Assembly (NCBI GenBank): GCA_903919125.1
Contig: CAIXGS010000052.1
Location: forward strand, 62,001-126,000
DNA: 64,000 nucleotides
Origin: an uncultured Spartobacteria bacterium
Lineage (GTDB): Bacteria > Verrucomicrobiota > Verrucomicrobiia > Chthoniobacterales > Chthoniobacteraceae
Direction of reading: 5' to 3'
The notes beneath the pieces were generated by a model. The model saw only the letters and a program-made list of their open reading frames with translations. It made no database searches and was not told the origin of the DNA. The position numbers and the translations under genes were made by a program. How positions within the stretch are numbered: the first letter of the stretch is position 1; the number at the start of each line of letters is the position of its first letter. Below, one piece after another: positions 52,910-61,222 of this stretch.

Positions 52910-53503
52910 ATGTCCGCCACAGGCACGCGCCTCTTTCTGGCGTCCACCTCGCCAAGGCGCAAAGACCTCCTGAGCGCCCACGGGTACGCCTTCACGGTGA
53001 GCAGCGTTGCGGTGGAGGAAATTGCGGATCCAGCTCTAGGGCCGGAGCGTTTGGTGCGTGAAAATGCCCGCCTCAAAGCCCATTCCATCAAGCACCTGCA
53101 CTCTGACGGCGTAATTCTTGCGGCGGACACTGTCGTCGCGCTGGATGAGCGTATTTTCGGGAAGCCAGCGGACATGCAGGACGCTGCCGCGATGCTCGCT
53201 GAGTTGAACGGTCGCGCGCACGTCGTACATTCGGGAGTGTGTCTGCTGGCGACAGAAACGCTGGAGGAACGCGTGTTTGTGGTGAGTACAACGGTACGAT
53301 TCCGCACGCTGACCCGAGCTGAACAGGCGGCGTATCTCTCTCGGATTAAACCGCTAGATAAAGCAGGCGCTTATGCTGCCCAAGACGACGACGGCGCACT
53401 GATCGCGGGTTACGAAGGCTCGTTTAGCAATGTGGTCGGGCTTCCCATGGAAGCGCTGGCGCTCCAACTCGCGGAATTTGGAGTTCATCCCCAAGCGCGA
53501 TAG
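52910..53503 (+). CDS. maf: Maf-like nucleotide pyrophosphatase
   Basis: From the ATG at 52910 the protein is 197 aa. 'LFLASTSPRRKDLLSAHGY' is the Maf signature, 'GVILAADTVVALDERIFGKP' contains the catalytic Asp region, and 'AYAAQDDDGALIAGYEGSFSN' (shown in part: 'AAQDDDGALI') and 'NVVGLPMEAL' complete the fold. Maf proteins hydrolyse non-canonical or modified nucleoside triphosphates, typically dTTP/UTP. Upstream in-frame extension to 52880 overlaps gcvH and is not used. It is convergent with the PQQ-propeller gene, 5 bp apart. Confidence 0.93.
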   Translation: MSATGTRLFLASTSPRRKDLLSAHGYAFTVSSVAVEEIADPALGPERLVRENARLKAHSIKHLHSDGVILAADTVVALDERIFGKPADMQDAAAMLAELNGRAHVVHSGVCLLATETLEERVFVVSTTVRFRTLTRAEQAAYLSRIKPLDKAGAYAAQDDDGALIAGYEGSFSNVVGLPMEALALQLAEFGVHPQAR

Positions 53504-53508
53504 TGCGG

Positions 53509-54975
53509 CTACCGAGCCGATTCTTTTGCCGTTTCTGCGGCGAGGATCAGCGGCCAATTTGGATCTTTAAACAGTTCAGGCCGGGTCTGACGCGCCGCTC
53601 GGACGCGCTCAACAAAGGCCTGATTAAACGCAGACCCCGCCACCGCTAGATCCGGAAACTGTTTTAATGCAGCTTGTTCTGCTTGTTTCGGATCTTGGAA
53701 CCGTCCGGCATCGACCGAAGTAGATTTCGCCGAGGACGCCGCTGGATCTTTCACGTCGAAGCAAAAGAGCAACTCCTGATCGCGCAAATAAAGTCGTCCG
53801 TCCGCTACCACCGGATGCGTCCAAATCCGACCATCTGGTTTGCGCTGAGTTGTTTGAGGATCTAATTTGAAGCGCGAATGCTCCTTCCACCCGTCCGGAG
53901 ATGCATCCGCAAGAACCACATTTCCAGTACTTTCCTCCAGCAAATAAAGCATTCCGTCAGCGCAGTGAACCGCTCCCTTACCCAAATTTTTTGAAACCCA
54001 CTTCACATCGCCCGTGGCCCAATCCTGACAAGTCCAGCCGCCTTTGTCCGAGTAACCGTACAGAAAACCTCCGTGTAACAACACACCGCCGTGGTGGTTA
54101 ACCATATTAGTATTCGTCCAACCATCCGAGACCGCGTTGCCCGCACCGATATGAACCAGCTTGCAACCCACTCCATAGCCGCTACTCACGTACACGTCGC
54201 CCTTGGAAAAAATTGGGGTCGGAATCACGGCCGTACGACCATTCCATTCGACCATCCAAAGCTTGTGCCCGTCCTTTGCGTCGATGCCCGCAAAATGCTG
54301 CATCGTCAGCCCAATGTACTGTCGTGCACCGTTGTAGGTTGTCGCAATAATGGACGCGTATTGCGCGCCATCCGTCCATTCTGCAGTCTGCCACAACCGC
54401 TTTCCTGTCAGCTTGTCCAAGGCGATCATCGCTCCCTGAGCGCCCCCGGGCATACAAACCACTTTGTCGCCATCCACGAGCACGCTCTCCGTGTAGCCCC
54501 AGCCCGGAGTCTTGCCTCCGAAATCCTTCATAGAAGTCGTCCACAAAGTTTTACCATCCAGTACATTGGCGCAGATCAGAAAACCCTGGCCGCTTAGAGC
54601 GTAAACACGATTCCCGTCCACGGTGGGAGTTCCACGCGGTCCGTCTCCCCATTTATTCACAAGCATCGGGCCCACGGGCGTCGCCCACTTTTGCTTTCCA
54701 GTGGCAGCATCAAAGGCGAGAAGATGCTCTGTGTCATCCTTAAGGCCTTGCGTGTATAGAGTTCCAGCAACGATTGAAAATCCAGAATACCCGAGTCCAG
54801 CCTGATCGCTCATCCACAGCTTGCTCGGTCCAGTTTGAGGCCAAGACTTTAGCAGTCCGGTTTCCTTGGAGACGTCATCGAAGTCGGCACCTCTCCAGCG
54901 CGGCCAGTCCGCCGCCTGCAAAGAGTGAAGACCGCCGGTTACAAACAAACACAATAGAGAGATCGTAGTTTTCAT
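53509..54975 (-). CDS. Exported PQQ-type beta-propeller protein
   Basis: From the ATG at 54975 the protein is 488 aa with a signal peptide ('TTISLLCLFVTGGLHSLQAA') and mature start 'DWPRWRGADFDDVSKETG'. It has repeated blades with 'LLAFDAATGKQKWATPVG', 'DGKTLWTTSMKDFG', 'ALDKLTGKRLWQTAEW' and 'AKDGHKLWMVEW', the PQQ/BamB-like propeller pattern. 'WPRWRG' is the usual opening of such proteins in PVC bacteria. No PQQ-dehydrogenase catalytic residues are obvious, so it may be a structural or ligand-binding propeller. An upstream start at 55083 is unlikely. Confidence 0.82.
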   Translation of the reverse strand: MKTTISLLCLFVTGGLHSLQAADWPRWRGADFDDVSKETGLLKSWPQTGPSKLWMSDQAGLGYSGFSIVAGTLYTQGLKDDTEHLLAFDAATGKQKWATPVGPMLVNKWGDGPRGTPTVDGNRVYALSGQGFLICANVLDGKTLWTTSMKDFGGKTPGWGYTESVLVDGDKVVCMPGGAQGAMIALDKLTGKRLWQTAEWTDGAQYASIIATTYNGARQYIGLTMQHFAGIDAKDGHKLWMVEWNGRTAVIPTPIFSKGDVYVSSGYGVGCKLVHIGAGNAVSDGWTNTNMVNHHGGVLLHGGFLYGYSDKGGWTCQDWATGDVKWVSKNLGKGAVHCADGMLYLLEESTGNVVLADASPDGWKEHSRFKLDPQTTQRKPDGRIWTHPVVADGRLYLRDQELLFCFDVKDPAASSAKSTSVDAGRFQDPKQAEQAALKQFPDLAVAGSAFNQAFVERVRAARQTRPELFKDPNWPLILAAETAKESAR

Positions 54976-55021
54976 TGGGGAGAGCTGCCTCCCCAGCGTT
55001 TTGGCATATCCCCCGCCAGAC

Positions 55022-55501
55022 TCAAGTAGCGTATGCGTCAAAATAACCTTCTGGAGAACAAAGCCCAAATGGACCCGGTGCAAGGGCGCACTCCAAACCG
55101 GGATGCCTCGGGTTTAAACGAAACAGTGCCTTTATCCGATTGCCAACTTTTCGAGTGCCGCCCAGCTCGATGATTCGGGCGGCGCGCAGGTCTAGAAAAA
55201 GGGCCTCCATTAAAGAGAGCGTCTGCCCAAGCTGAGAAGCGGCCTCGGCCACGGTGAGTAATTGTTCGACCTGAAATAATTTGACGCATTGCAAGCGAAG
55301 GTCACAGAAGTTGTATTCGACTTCACCTTTAGATCTTTCCACCAGAAGCAGTTGTGTCTCATCATTCAAAACATCCATCGCGGGGGCTTTAGCGATCTCC
55401 GGTGTGAACTCAGGCGTGTTGCTGCGAACCATCCGGTTGCGGATAGAGGAAGCAAGCGTTTTGATGGATTGGAACAGTGGGAAGTGATGGACGGGTTGCA
55501 T
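55022..55501 (-). CDS. 159-aa hypothetical protein
   Basis: From the ATG at 55501 a 159-aa frame encodes a mainly helical protein with amphipathic segments ('LQCVKLFQVEQLLTVAEAAS', 'QLGQTLSLMEALFLDLRAAR', 'HPGLECALAPGPFGLCSPEG'). No family is recognised, and no signal peptide or membrane helix is seen. It lies 46 bp upstream of the PQQ-propeller gene on the same strand and is divergent from thrS (141-bp gap). The long in-frame extension to 55897 runs antisense through thrS and is not coding. The composition looks protein-like, but this gene needs support from homologues. Confidence 0.42.
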   Translation of the reverse strand: MQPVHHFPLFQSIKTLASSIRNRMVRSNTPEFTPEIAKAPAMDVLNDETQLLLVERSKGEVEYNFCDLRLQCVKLFQVEQLLTVAEAASQLGQTLSLMEALFLDLRAARIIELGGTRKVGNRIKALFRLNPRHPGLECALAPGPFGLCSPEGYFDAYAT

Positions 55502-55642
55502 TGGAGAAGCCTCACTCGAAGCATCGCACGCCACAGCCTTGCGAGACGCCGGCCGTTTGGCTCTATGAGTCGTCTTTTTCTGCTCCGTGCCTCCGTCTGT
55601 GTGTTGCCAGCAGCCAATCCCTCCCTTAGAAAACACCTTCCG

Positions 55643-57478
55643 ATGAAAGCTCCCATTCAAATGTCCGACCTCGAGCGGATCCGCCACTCTGCAGCGCACG
55701 TGCTTGCCACAGCCATTTCCAGAATCTGGCCAGATGCGCAGTTCGCCGCAGGACCGCCTGTGGACACTGGTTTCTACTACGATGTGGAGCTTTCGCATCG
55801 CATTTCTCCCGAGGACTTTGCGCGGATTGAGGAGGAGATGCGCAAGGAGACCAAGGCGAATAACGTCTTTGAACGAAGAGTGGTCGCTCGCGAGCAAGCG
55901 CTACTCATGGCGCAGCAGGGACGTTTGGGTGCGCTGGGTGAACGCGAGGTGGTGAGCAAATTCAAATTGGACATCCTCACCAACATCCCTGAAGGCGAGG
56001 AAATTTCACTCTACGTTAACGGCGAGTTCACCGACCTTTGCGCCGGCCCGCACGTCATGCGCACCGGAAACATCGGCGCATTCAAGCTCACCCATGTGGC
56101 CAGCGCTTATTACAAAGGCGACGAGCGCAATCCCCAATTGCAGCGCATTTACGGGACGGCGTTTAAAAACAAAACCGAGATGGAAGCGCACTTCGCGATG
56201 CTCGAGGAGGCCAAACGCCGAGACCATCGTAAGCTCGGCAAAGAGATGGAGCTCTTCACTTTCGACGAGGACGTCGGCCCCGGTTTGCCACTGTGGTTGC
56301 CCAACGGTACCGTGCTCATCGAGGAACTGGAAAAGCTCGCAAAGGAGAGCGAGTTTGCCGCCGATTACCACCGCGTCAGAACCCCGCATCTCGCCCGCGA
56401 GAACATGTACCTCACCAGCGGCCACCTTCCTTACTACGAGGAAAGCATGTTCCCGCCCATGGAACTCGCGGAGAAAAACGCCGATGGCACCGTCGCAGAG
56501 ATCTCCGACCGGTACTACCTAAAGGCGATGAATTGCCCGCATCACCACAAGATTTTCAAAGCCGTTCCGCGTAGTTACCGAGACCTGCCGCTGCGCCTCG
56601 CTGAGTATGGAACGTGCTACCGCTACGAGCAGTCCGGCGAACTCCTCGGACTCATGCGAGTGCGTTCCATGCAGATGAATGACGCTCACATTTATTGCAC
56701 CACGGAACAGTTCGAGTCTGAGTTCATGGCGGTGAACGAGATGTACCTTAAGTACTTCAAAGTGTTCGGCCTCACCAATTATCTGATGCGCTTCTCGACT
56801 CACGATCCAGCGCGTCTGGGTGAAAAGTTCGTCGACGATCCCGTCCTCTGGAAACAGACCGAGGACATGGTGCGAGGCGTCCTCGTGAAGTCTGGGATTA
56901 ACTTCGTGGAAGTCCCCAACGAAGCCGCGTTTTACGGTCCGAAAATCGACGTCCAAGTCTGGAGCGCGATTGGCAAAGAATTCACCATCGCAACAAACCA
57001 AGTCGACTTTGCAGTCCCCGCGCGCTTCGGGCTGGCGTACAAGGATCGCGATAACACGGACAAAACGCCGCTTTGCATTCACCGTGCACCGCTGGGCACG
57101 CACGAGCGCTTCATTGGTTTTTTGGTCGAGCATTACGCCGGAAACTTCCCGCTGTGGCTCGCGCCCGAACAGGTTCGCATTCTGCCAATCGGCGATGAGG
57201 ACGTGCTGGTAGATGCCGCTATGGCGTTGCGCGCTGAACTCCGCAGCCACGGGGTGCGGACGGAAGTTGACGCGAGCTCGAACAAAATCAACGGCAAGGT
57301 GCTCCGCGCTGAAGAGGCCAAGGTGCACACCATGTTGGTTTTAGGCAAACGTGATTTGGAGGAAGGCAACCTTAGCGTACGCGTCCACGGAAAGGGTAAT
57401 CTCGGCGCAAAGCCGCGTGGAGACGTCATCGCCGACATCCTCTCCGCAATTCAAGAACGCCGCGCCAACGCCGTGTAA
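55643..57478 (+). CDS. thrS: Threonyl-tRNA synthetase lacking the TGS domain
   Basis: From the ATG at 55643 the protein is 611 aa. It begins directly with the N2 editing domain ('ERIRHSAAHVLATAISRIWP', 'ISLYVNGEFTDLCAGPHVM'), so the TGS/N1 domain of about 60 residues found in E. coli is missing. The class II catalytic domain is complete, with zinc ligands in 'KAMNCPHHHKIF', 'NDAHIYC' and 'GTHERFIGFLVEHYAG' (H), and the anticodon-binding domain at the C-terminus. The in-frame extension to 55289 does not resemble TGS. It is followed by serS (36 bp). Confidence 0.95.
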   Translation: MKAPIQMSDLERIRHSAAHVLATAISRIWPDAQFAAGPPVDTGFYYDVELSHRISPEDFARIEEEMRKETKANNVFERRVVAREQALLMAQQGRLGALGEREVVSKFKLDILTNIPEGEEISLYVNGEFTDLCAGPHVMRTGNIGAFKLTHVASAYYKGDERNPQLQRIYGTAFKNKTEMEAHFAMLEEAKRRDHRKLGKEMELFTFDEDVGPGLPLWLPNGTVLIEELEKLAKESEFAADYHRVRTPHLARENMYLTSGHLPYYEESMFPPMELAEKNADGTVAEISDRYYLKAMNCPHHHKIFKAVPRSYRDLPLRLAEYGTCYRYEQSGELLGLMRVRSMQMNDAHIYCTTEQFESEFMAVNEMYLKYFKVFGLTNYLMRFSTHDPARLGEKFVDDPVLWKQTEDMVRGVLVKSGINFVEVPNEAAFYGPKIDVQVWSAIGKEFTIATNQVDFAVPARFGLAYKDRDNTDKTPLCIHRAPLGTHERFIGFLVEHYAGNFPLWLAPEQVRILPIGDEDVLVDAAMALRAELRSHGVRTEVDASSNKINGKVLRAEEAKVHTMLVLGKRDLEEGNLSVRVHGKGNLGAKPRGDVIADILSAIQERRANAV

Positions 57479-57514
57479 AAGCCCTTTGCGACCAACCTAA
57501 ATCACCCCGCTCCC

Positions 57515-58786
57515 ATGCTCGACATCCGCCTGATTCGTGAACACGCCGACCAAGTTAAAGCTCGCCTCAGTGCGCGCGGCGGCGATTCCCACCTACAAAT
57601 CGACCGCATTTTAGAATGCGACCGCGACCGACGCGCAGCTGAAACCCAGTTGCAAACGCTTCAATCCGAACGCAAACGGATGAGCAAGGAAATTGGCGCG
57701 CGAAAGTCTAAGGGCGAAGACACAGCCGCAGTGGAGGCGGATGTGCGAGGCATGGGCGAGCAGATTACAAATTTAAACGAAGAAAGCGCCGCGCTCGACG
57801 AACGCCAACGCGAACTGCTCCTGCACCTACCAAACCTCCCGCACGAAGGCTGCCCAATCGGCCCGGATGCCGCAGCCAATCCCGAGGTGCGGGTGTGGGG
57901 CGAGGCGCCTGCGTTCGGTTTTTCGCCAAAGAGTCATGTCGAACTAGGTGAGGCGCTTGGCTTGTTTGATTTCGAGCGCGCTGCAAAAATCAGCGGGAGC
58001 GCATTCGTGGTTTTCACCGGAGCGGGCGCGCGTTTGGAGCGAGCGCTGCTCAACTTTTTATTAGACCTGCACACGAGGGAGCACGGGTACACCGAGGTCA
58101 GCCCACCGGTGGTGGTGCGGCCTGAGGCGCTGGTCGGCACTTCGCAACTGCCCAAGTTTGAAGAGCAGCTTTACCGCTGCGAACGGGACGACCTATATCT
58201 CACGCCCACGGCAGAAGTGCCTGTGACCAACCTGCATCGGGAAGAAATCTTGCCTCTCGAACAGCTACCGATTTGCTACGCTGCGTACACCCCATGCTTC
58301 CGGCGGGAGGCGGGTTCTGCCGGACTTGGAACGCGCGGCCTTATTCGGATGCACCAGTTCGACAAGGTCGAGCTTGTTAAAATCACCACCCCGGAGACAG
58401 CCGCCGCCGAGCTCGAAATCCTCACGTCCCACGCAGAACGCGTACTGCAAATCCTCGGACTCCATTACCGCACGATCGAGCTTTGCACTGGCGATATCAG
58501 CTTCAGTTCGACACGCACTTACGACATCGAAGTTTGGGCGCCCGGCCAAAACGGTTATCTGGAAGTATCGAGCTGTTCGCACTTTGGAGACTTTCAAGCG
58601 CGCCGCATGAACTTGCGATTCAAGGATTCGGAAGGTAAAAATCGCTTCTGTCACACGCTCAACGGTTCCGGCACCGCCCTGCCTCGTTTGATGGTCGCAT
58701 TGCTGGAAACTTACCAACAGCAAGACGGCACGGTGCTGCTGCCCGAGGTTCTTTGGCCGTACTTTGGTTCCGAGCGCATCCAGTAA
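57515..58786 (+). CDS. serS: Seryl-tRNA synthetase
   Basis: A 423-aa class II aminoacyl-tRNA synthetase that charges tRNA-Ser. The N-terminal coiled-coil arm is visible ('LDIRLIREHADQVKARLSAR' and 'ERKRMSKEIGARKSKGED'). The catalytic core has 'TPTAEVPVTNLHREEILPLE' (serine/ATP motif 2 region), 'CFRREAGSAGLGTRGLIRMH' and 'NGSGTALPRLMVALLETYQQ'. Length is normal. It follows thrS by 36 bp and precedes tilS by about 20 bp, giving a thrS-serS-tilS translation group. Confidence 0.96.
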   Translation: MLDIRLIREHADQVKARLSARGGDSHLQIDRILECDRDRRAAETQLQTLQSERKRMSKEIGARKSKGEDTAAVEADVRGMGEQITNLNEESAALDERQRELLLHLPNLPHEGCPIGPDAAANPEVRVWGEAPAFGFSPKSHVELGEALGLFDFERAAKISGSAFVVFTGAGARLERALLNFLLDLHTREHGYTEVSPPVVVRPEALVGTSQLPKFEEQLYRCERDDLYLTPTAEVPVTNLHREEILPLEQLPICYAAYTPCFRREAGSAGLGTRGLIRMHQFDKVELVKITTPETAAAELEILTSHAERVLQILGLHYRTIELCTGDISFSSTRTYDIEVWAPGQNGYLEVSSCSHFGDFQARRMNLRFKDSEGKNRFCHTLNGSGTALPRLMVALLETYQQQDGTVLLPEVLWPYFGSERIQ

Positions 58787-58805
58787 AAATGGCCGCCACG
58801 CTTTT

Positions 58806-59810
58806 GTGTTGTTCCAAAAACTTGCACGTTCGGTTCGAGATCATCTCGCAGAGGTCAGTGTTCACACCGATACCCCGCTGCTTCTCGCCTGTTCAGGGGG
58901 GCGCGACTCGGTGTTCCTCACCGAATTACTAAGAGAGGCGAGCTTCTCCGCACTAACGCTGGTTCACTTGGATCACGGCCTGCGAGCGGACAGCGCAGCG
59001 GACTCAGCTTGGGTGCAACAATTTGGTGCAGAGCGCAATCTAAAGACCATCGTGGAGCGTCTGGATGTCCGAGAGTTGGCCAAGAAAAATAGCTGCGGAG
59101 TGGAAGAAGCTGGGAGAGAAGCGCGATACGCCTTTTTCGCTAGAATCGGTCAGACACTAAATTGCGGGCGTGTGCTGTTAGCGCACCATGCCGATGATCA
59201 GGTGGAGACGTTCTTGTTCCGGCTGCTGCGGGGCGCGGGCTCAAACGGTTTGCGAGGAATGACGATGCGCAGCGAGCGCAGGGAGGGCGATTTTACCCTC
59301 GAGGTTCTACGGCCCATGCTTCACATATGGCGCGAAGAAATCGACCGATGCGTGGCGGCCGTTGGCATAGAATTTCGGGAGGATTCCTCCAACACCGATT
59401 CCCAGTGGACGAGGAATCGCATTCGCCACGAGCTCATTCCATTTTTAGCGCAAGTGATGCAACGTCCTGTAAGGAGCCAGTTAGCGCACGCTGCGGAACT
59501 GCTTCGTGCGGAAGCAGAGTTTGTAGAGGCGGCTGAATCGGCACTTGGACCGCTTCCCGAACAACTCGAGGTGGAGGCGATGCGAGCTCTGCCGCTGGCC
59601 CTGCAACGGCGTCGCATGTTTCGGTGGCTCTCGGAGCGAGGCATTCCTGAGCTCAGCTTTGAGCTGGTGGACGCCGCGCTGAGTTTGCTGACGCGGCGGC
59701 AACCAGCCAAACACAACTTACCGGGTGGTTCGCATGTACGCCGCCGCAATGGCGTGATTTTCTGCGAACCTCCTCTGCTACGGCGCGGAATTCAAAAGGA
59801 CGCTTCCTGA
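58806..59810 (+). CDS. tilS: tRNA(Ile)-lysidine synthase TilS
   Basis: TilS converts C34 of the tRNA-Ile CAU anticodon to lysidine. The PP-loop is 'ACSGGRDSVFLTELL', followed by 'LVHLDHGLRADSAADSAWVQ', 'GREARYAFFARIG', 'LLAHHADDQVETFLFRLLRG' and 'REDSSNTDSQWTRNRIRHEL', all standard. A GTG at 58806 is chosen, giving 334 aa; a TTG at 58764 in the same frame would overlap serS. The ATG at 58789 is out of frame. The C-terminal substrate-binding region is short. It ends 14 bp before the convergent DUF1552 gene. Confidence 0.9.
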   Translation: MLFQKLARSVRDHLAEVSVHTDTPLLLACSGGRDSVFLTELLREASFSALTLVHLDHGLRADSAADSAWVQQFGAERNLKTIVERLDVRELAKKNSCGVEEAGREARYAFFARIGQTLNCGRVLLAHHADDQVETFLFRLLRGAGSNGLRGMTMRSERREGDFTLEVLRPMLHIWREEIDRCVAAVGIEFREDSSNTDSQWTRNRIRHELIPFLAQVMQRPVRSQLAHAAELLRAEAEFVEAAESALGPLPEQLEVEAMRALPLALQRRRMFRWLSERGIPELSFELVDAALSLLTRRQPAKHNLPGGSHVRRRNGVIFCEPPLLRRGIQKDAS

Positions 59811-59824
59811 GAATTTTGAATCCT

Positions 59825-61186
59825 TTACACCCCCTGGAGCGCACCGGTGGAGTCCCCCAAACGCTCCGCTTCGATGCCCATACGCCCCAATAAGCTCATG
59901 TACAAGTTCGTCATCGGCAACGGACTGCTCAGGGCAAGGTGTTTCCCGGGCTGCAGCGCACCGCCGCCGTGTCCCGCCAAAATGACAGGCAAATTGTTGT
60001 GCGCATGACGGTTGGCATCAGACAAGCCGCTGCAATAAACAACCATCGAGTTTTCCAGAAGCGACTTTCCGTTAGCTTCCTTCGTGTCGCGCAGACGTTT
60101 GAGGAAGTACGCGAAATGATCCATGTACACCCTATCGATGCGCCCAATCTGCTCGAGTTTTCCAGCGTCGTTTTGATGGTGCGACAATTCGTGGTGCCCA
60201 GAGGTGACTCCGATCTCACTGAAATTACGGTTACTGCCATCGTGAGCTAGCATGAAGGTCGCCACCCGCGTGGAGTCGGTTTGAAATGCGAGCGTCATCA
60301 TGTCCAACATGAGGCGAACATGTTCGGAATAGCTTTCCGGAATACCAGACGGCGCGGCGTGGGAAGGCGCCTTGGGAAGGCCGAACTTTTCCGCCTGCTG
60401 AATGCGCCGCTCCAGTTCACGAACCCCCGTGAGATATTCATCCAACTTACGTTGATCGTTTCGCCCCAACTGCTTCTGGAGCGTCGACGCATCCTCCATA
60501 AGAAAGTCCAACAAGGATCGCTCCCGCGCATTACTACGCTCCACCGCTACGTCCCGCGCGCCACCTGTGCCCCGACCAAACAAACGTTCAAACACAAGGC
60601 GTGGATTAGACTCCGGTGCCACAGGCTGCGTTTCAGAACGCCATGAGACGTTGAATTGATACGCGCAGGAATAACCTGAATCACAATTCCCCGCCTGCCG
60701 GACGCCGTCGCAAGAAAGTTCCAGCGAGGCAAAACGTGTGCGTCCTTCCAACTGCCTCGCAGCCACTTGGTCTACCGATATCCCAGCGCGAATGTCCGTT
60801 CCAGCCGTCTTCTTAGGACGAGCTCCAGTAAAAATCGTCGCACTCGCACGCGCATGATCGCCACCCCCGTCGCCGTTCGCCCAACCGTGGTGATGCTCAA
60901 GCCCAGACACAACCTGCACATCACGCTGAAACTCACCCAGCGGCAGCATCGTCTCGTTGAGCGAGAAATCAGCACCTTGCCCGCGCGGAGTCCAGCGCTC
61001 GACATTCACGCCGTTGGGCACATAGAGCAGCGCGAGACGCAACGGGTCACCACTCGCCGTCACCCCCGCAGAAAGCGTCGCAGCCGCACTTGCCTTCACT
61101 CGCGCCAAAGACTCAAAAGCCGGAAGTCCCAATAAAAAACCCGCGCTCCGGAGAAAACTGCGTCTGGAAAGATATTCGGCGTTCAT
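59825..61186 (-). CDS. DUF1552 exported protein (Tat substrate)
   Basis: A 453-aa protein with a twin-arginine-like signal ('EYLSRRSFLRSAGFLLGLPA') and the DUF1552 core: 'LALLYVPNGVNVERWTPRG', 'DVQVVSGLEHHHGWANGDGG', 'HARASATIFTGARPKKTAG', 'SYSEHVRLMLDMMTLAFQTD' and 'VVYCSGLSDANRHAHNNLPV'. It belongs to the alkaline-phosphatase-like superfamily with uncertain function. DUF1552 genes pair with DUF1592/DUF1585 cytochrome genes in Planctomycetes and Verrucomicrobia, as here (36-bp gap). The pair is a strong PVC marker. Confidence 0.9.
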   Translation of the reverse strand: MNAEYLSRRSFLRSAGFLLGLPAFESLARVKASAAATLSAGVTASGDPLRLALLYVPNGVNVERWTPRGQGADFSLNETMLPLGEFQRDVQVVSGLEHHHGWANGDGGGDHARASATIFTGARPKKTAGTDIRAGISVDQVAARQLEGRTRFASLELSCDGVRQAGNCDSGYSCAYQFNVSWRSETQPVAPESNPRLVFERLFGRGTGGARDVAVERSNARERSLLDFLMEDASTLQKQLGRNDQRKLDEYLTGVRELERRIQQAEKFGLPKAPSHAAPSGIPESYSEHVRLMLDMMTLAFQTDSTRVATFMLAHDGSNRNFSEIGVTSGHHELSHHQNDAGKLEQIGRIDRVYMDHFAYFLKRLRDTKEANGKSLLENSMVVYCSGLSDANRHAHNNLPVILAGHGGGALQPGKHLALSSPLPMTNLYMSLLGRMGIEAERLGDSTGALQGV

Positions 61187-61222
61187 AGAAGAGAGCGATT
61201 TTTGGATCGCGAGAGATTGAGT

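Noticed and set aside
55289-55642. 118-residue in-frame extension upstream of thrS
   Set aside because: It does not resemble a TGS domain and is antisense to the 159-aa gene; the ATG at 55643 fits the domain start.
58789-58800. ATG at 58789 as tilS start
   Set aside because: It is out of frame with the PP-loop; a GTG at 58806 or TTG at 58764 is needed.
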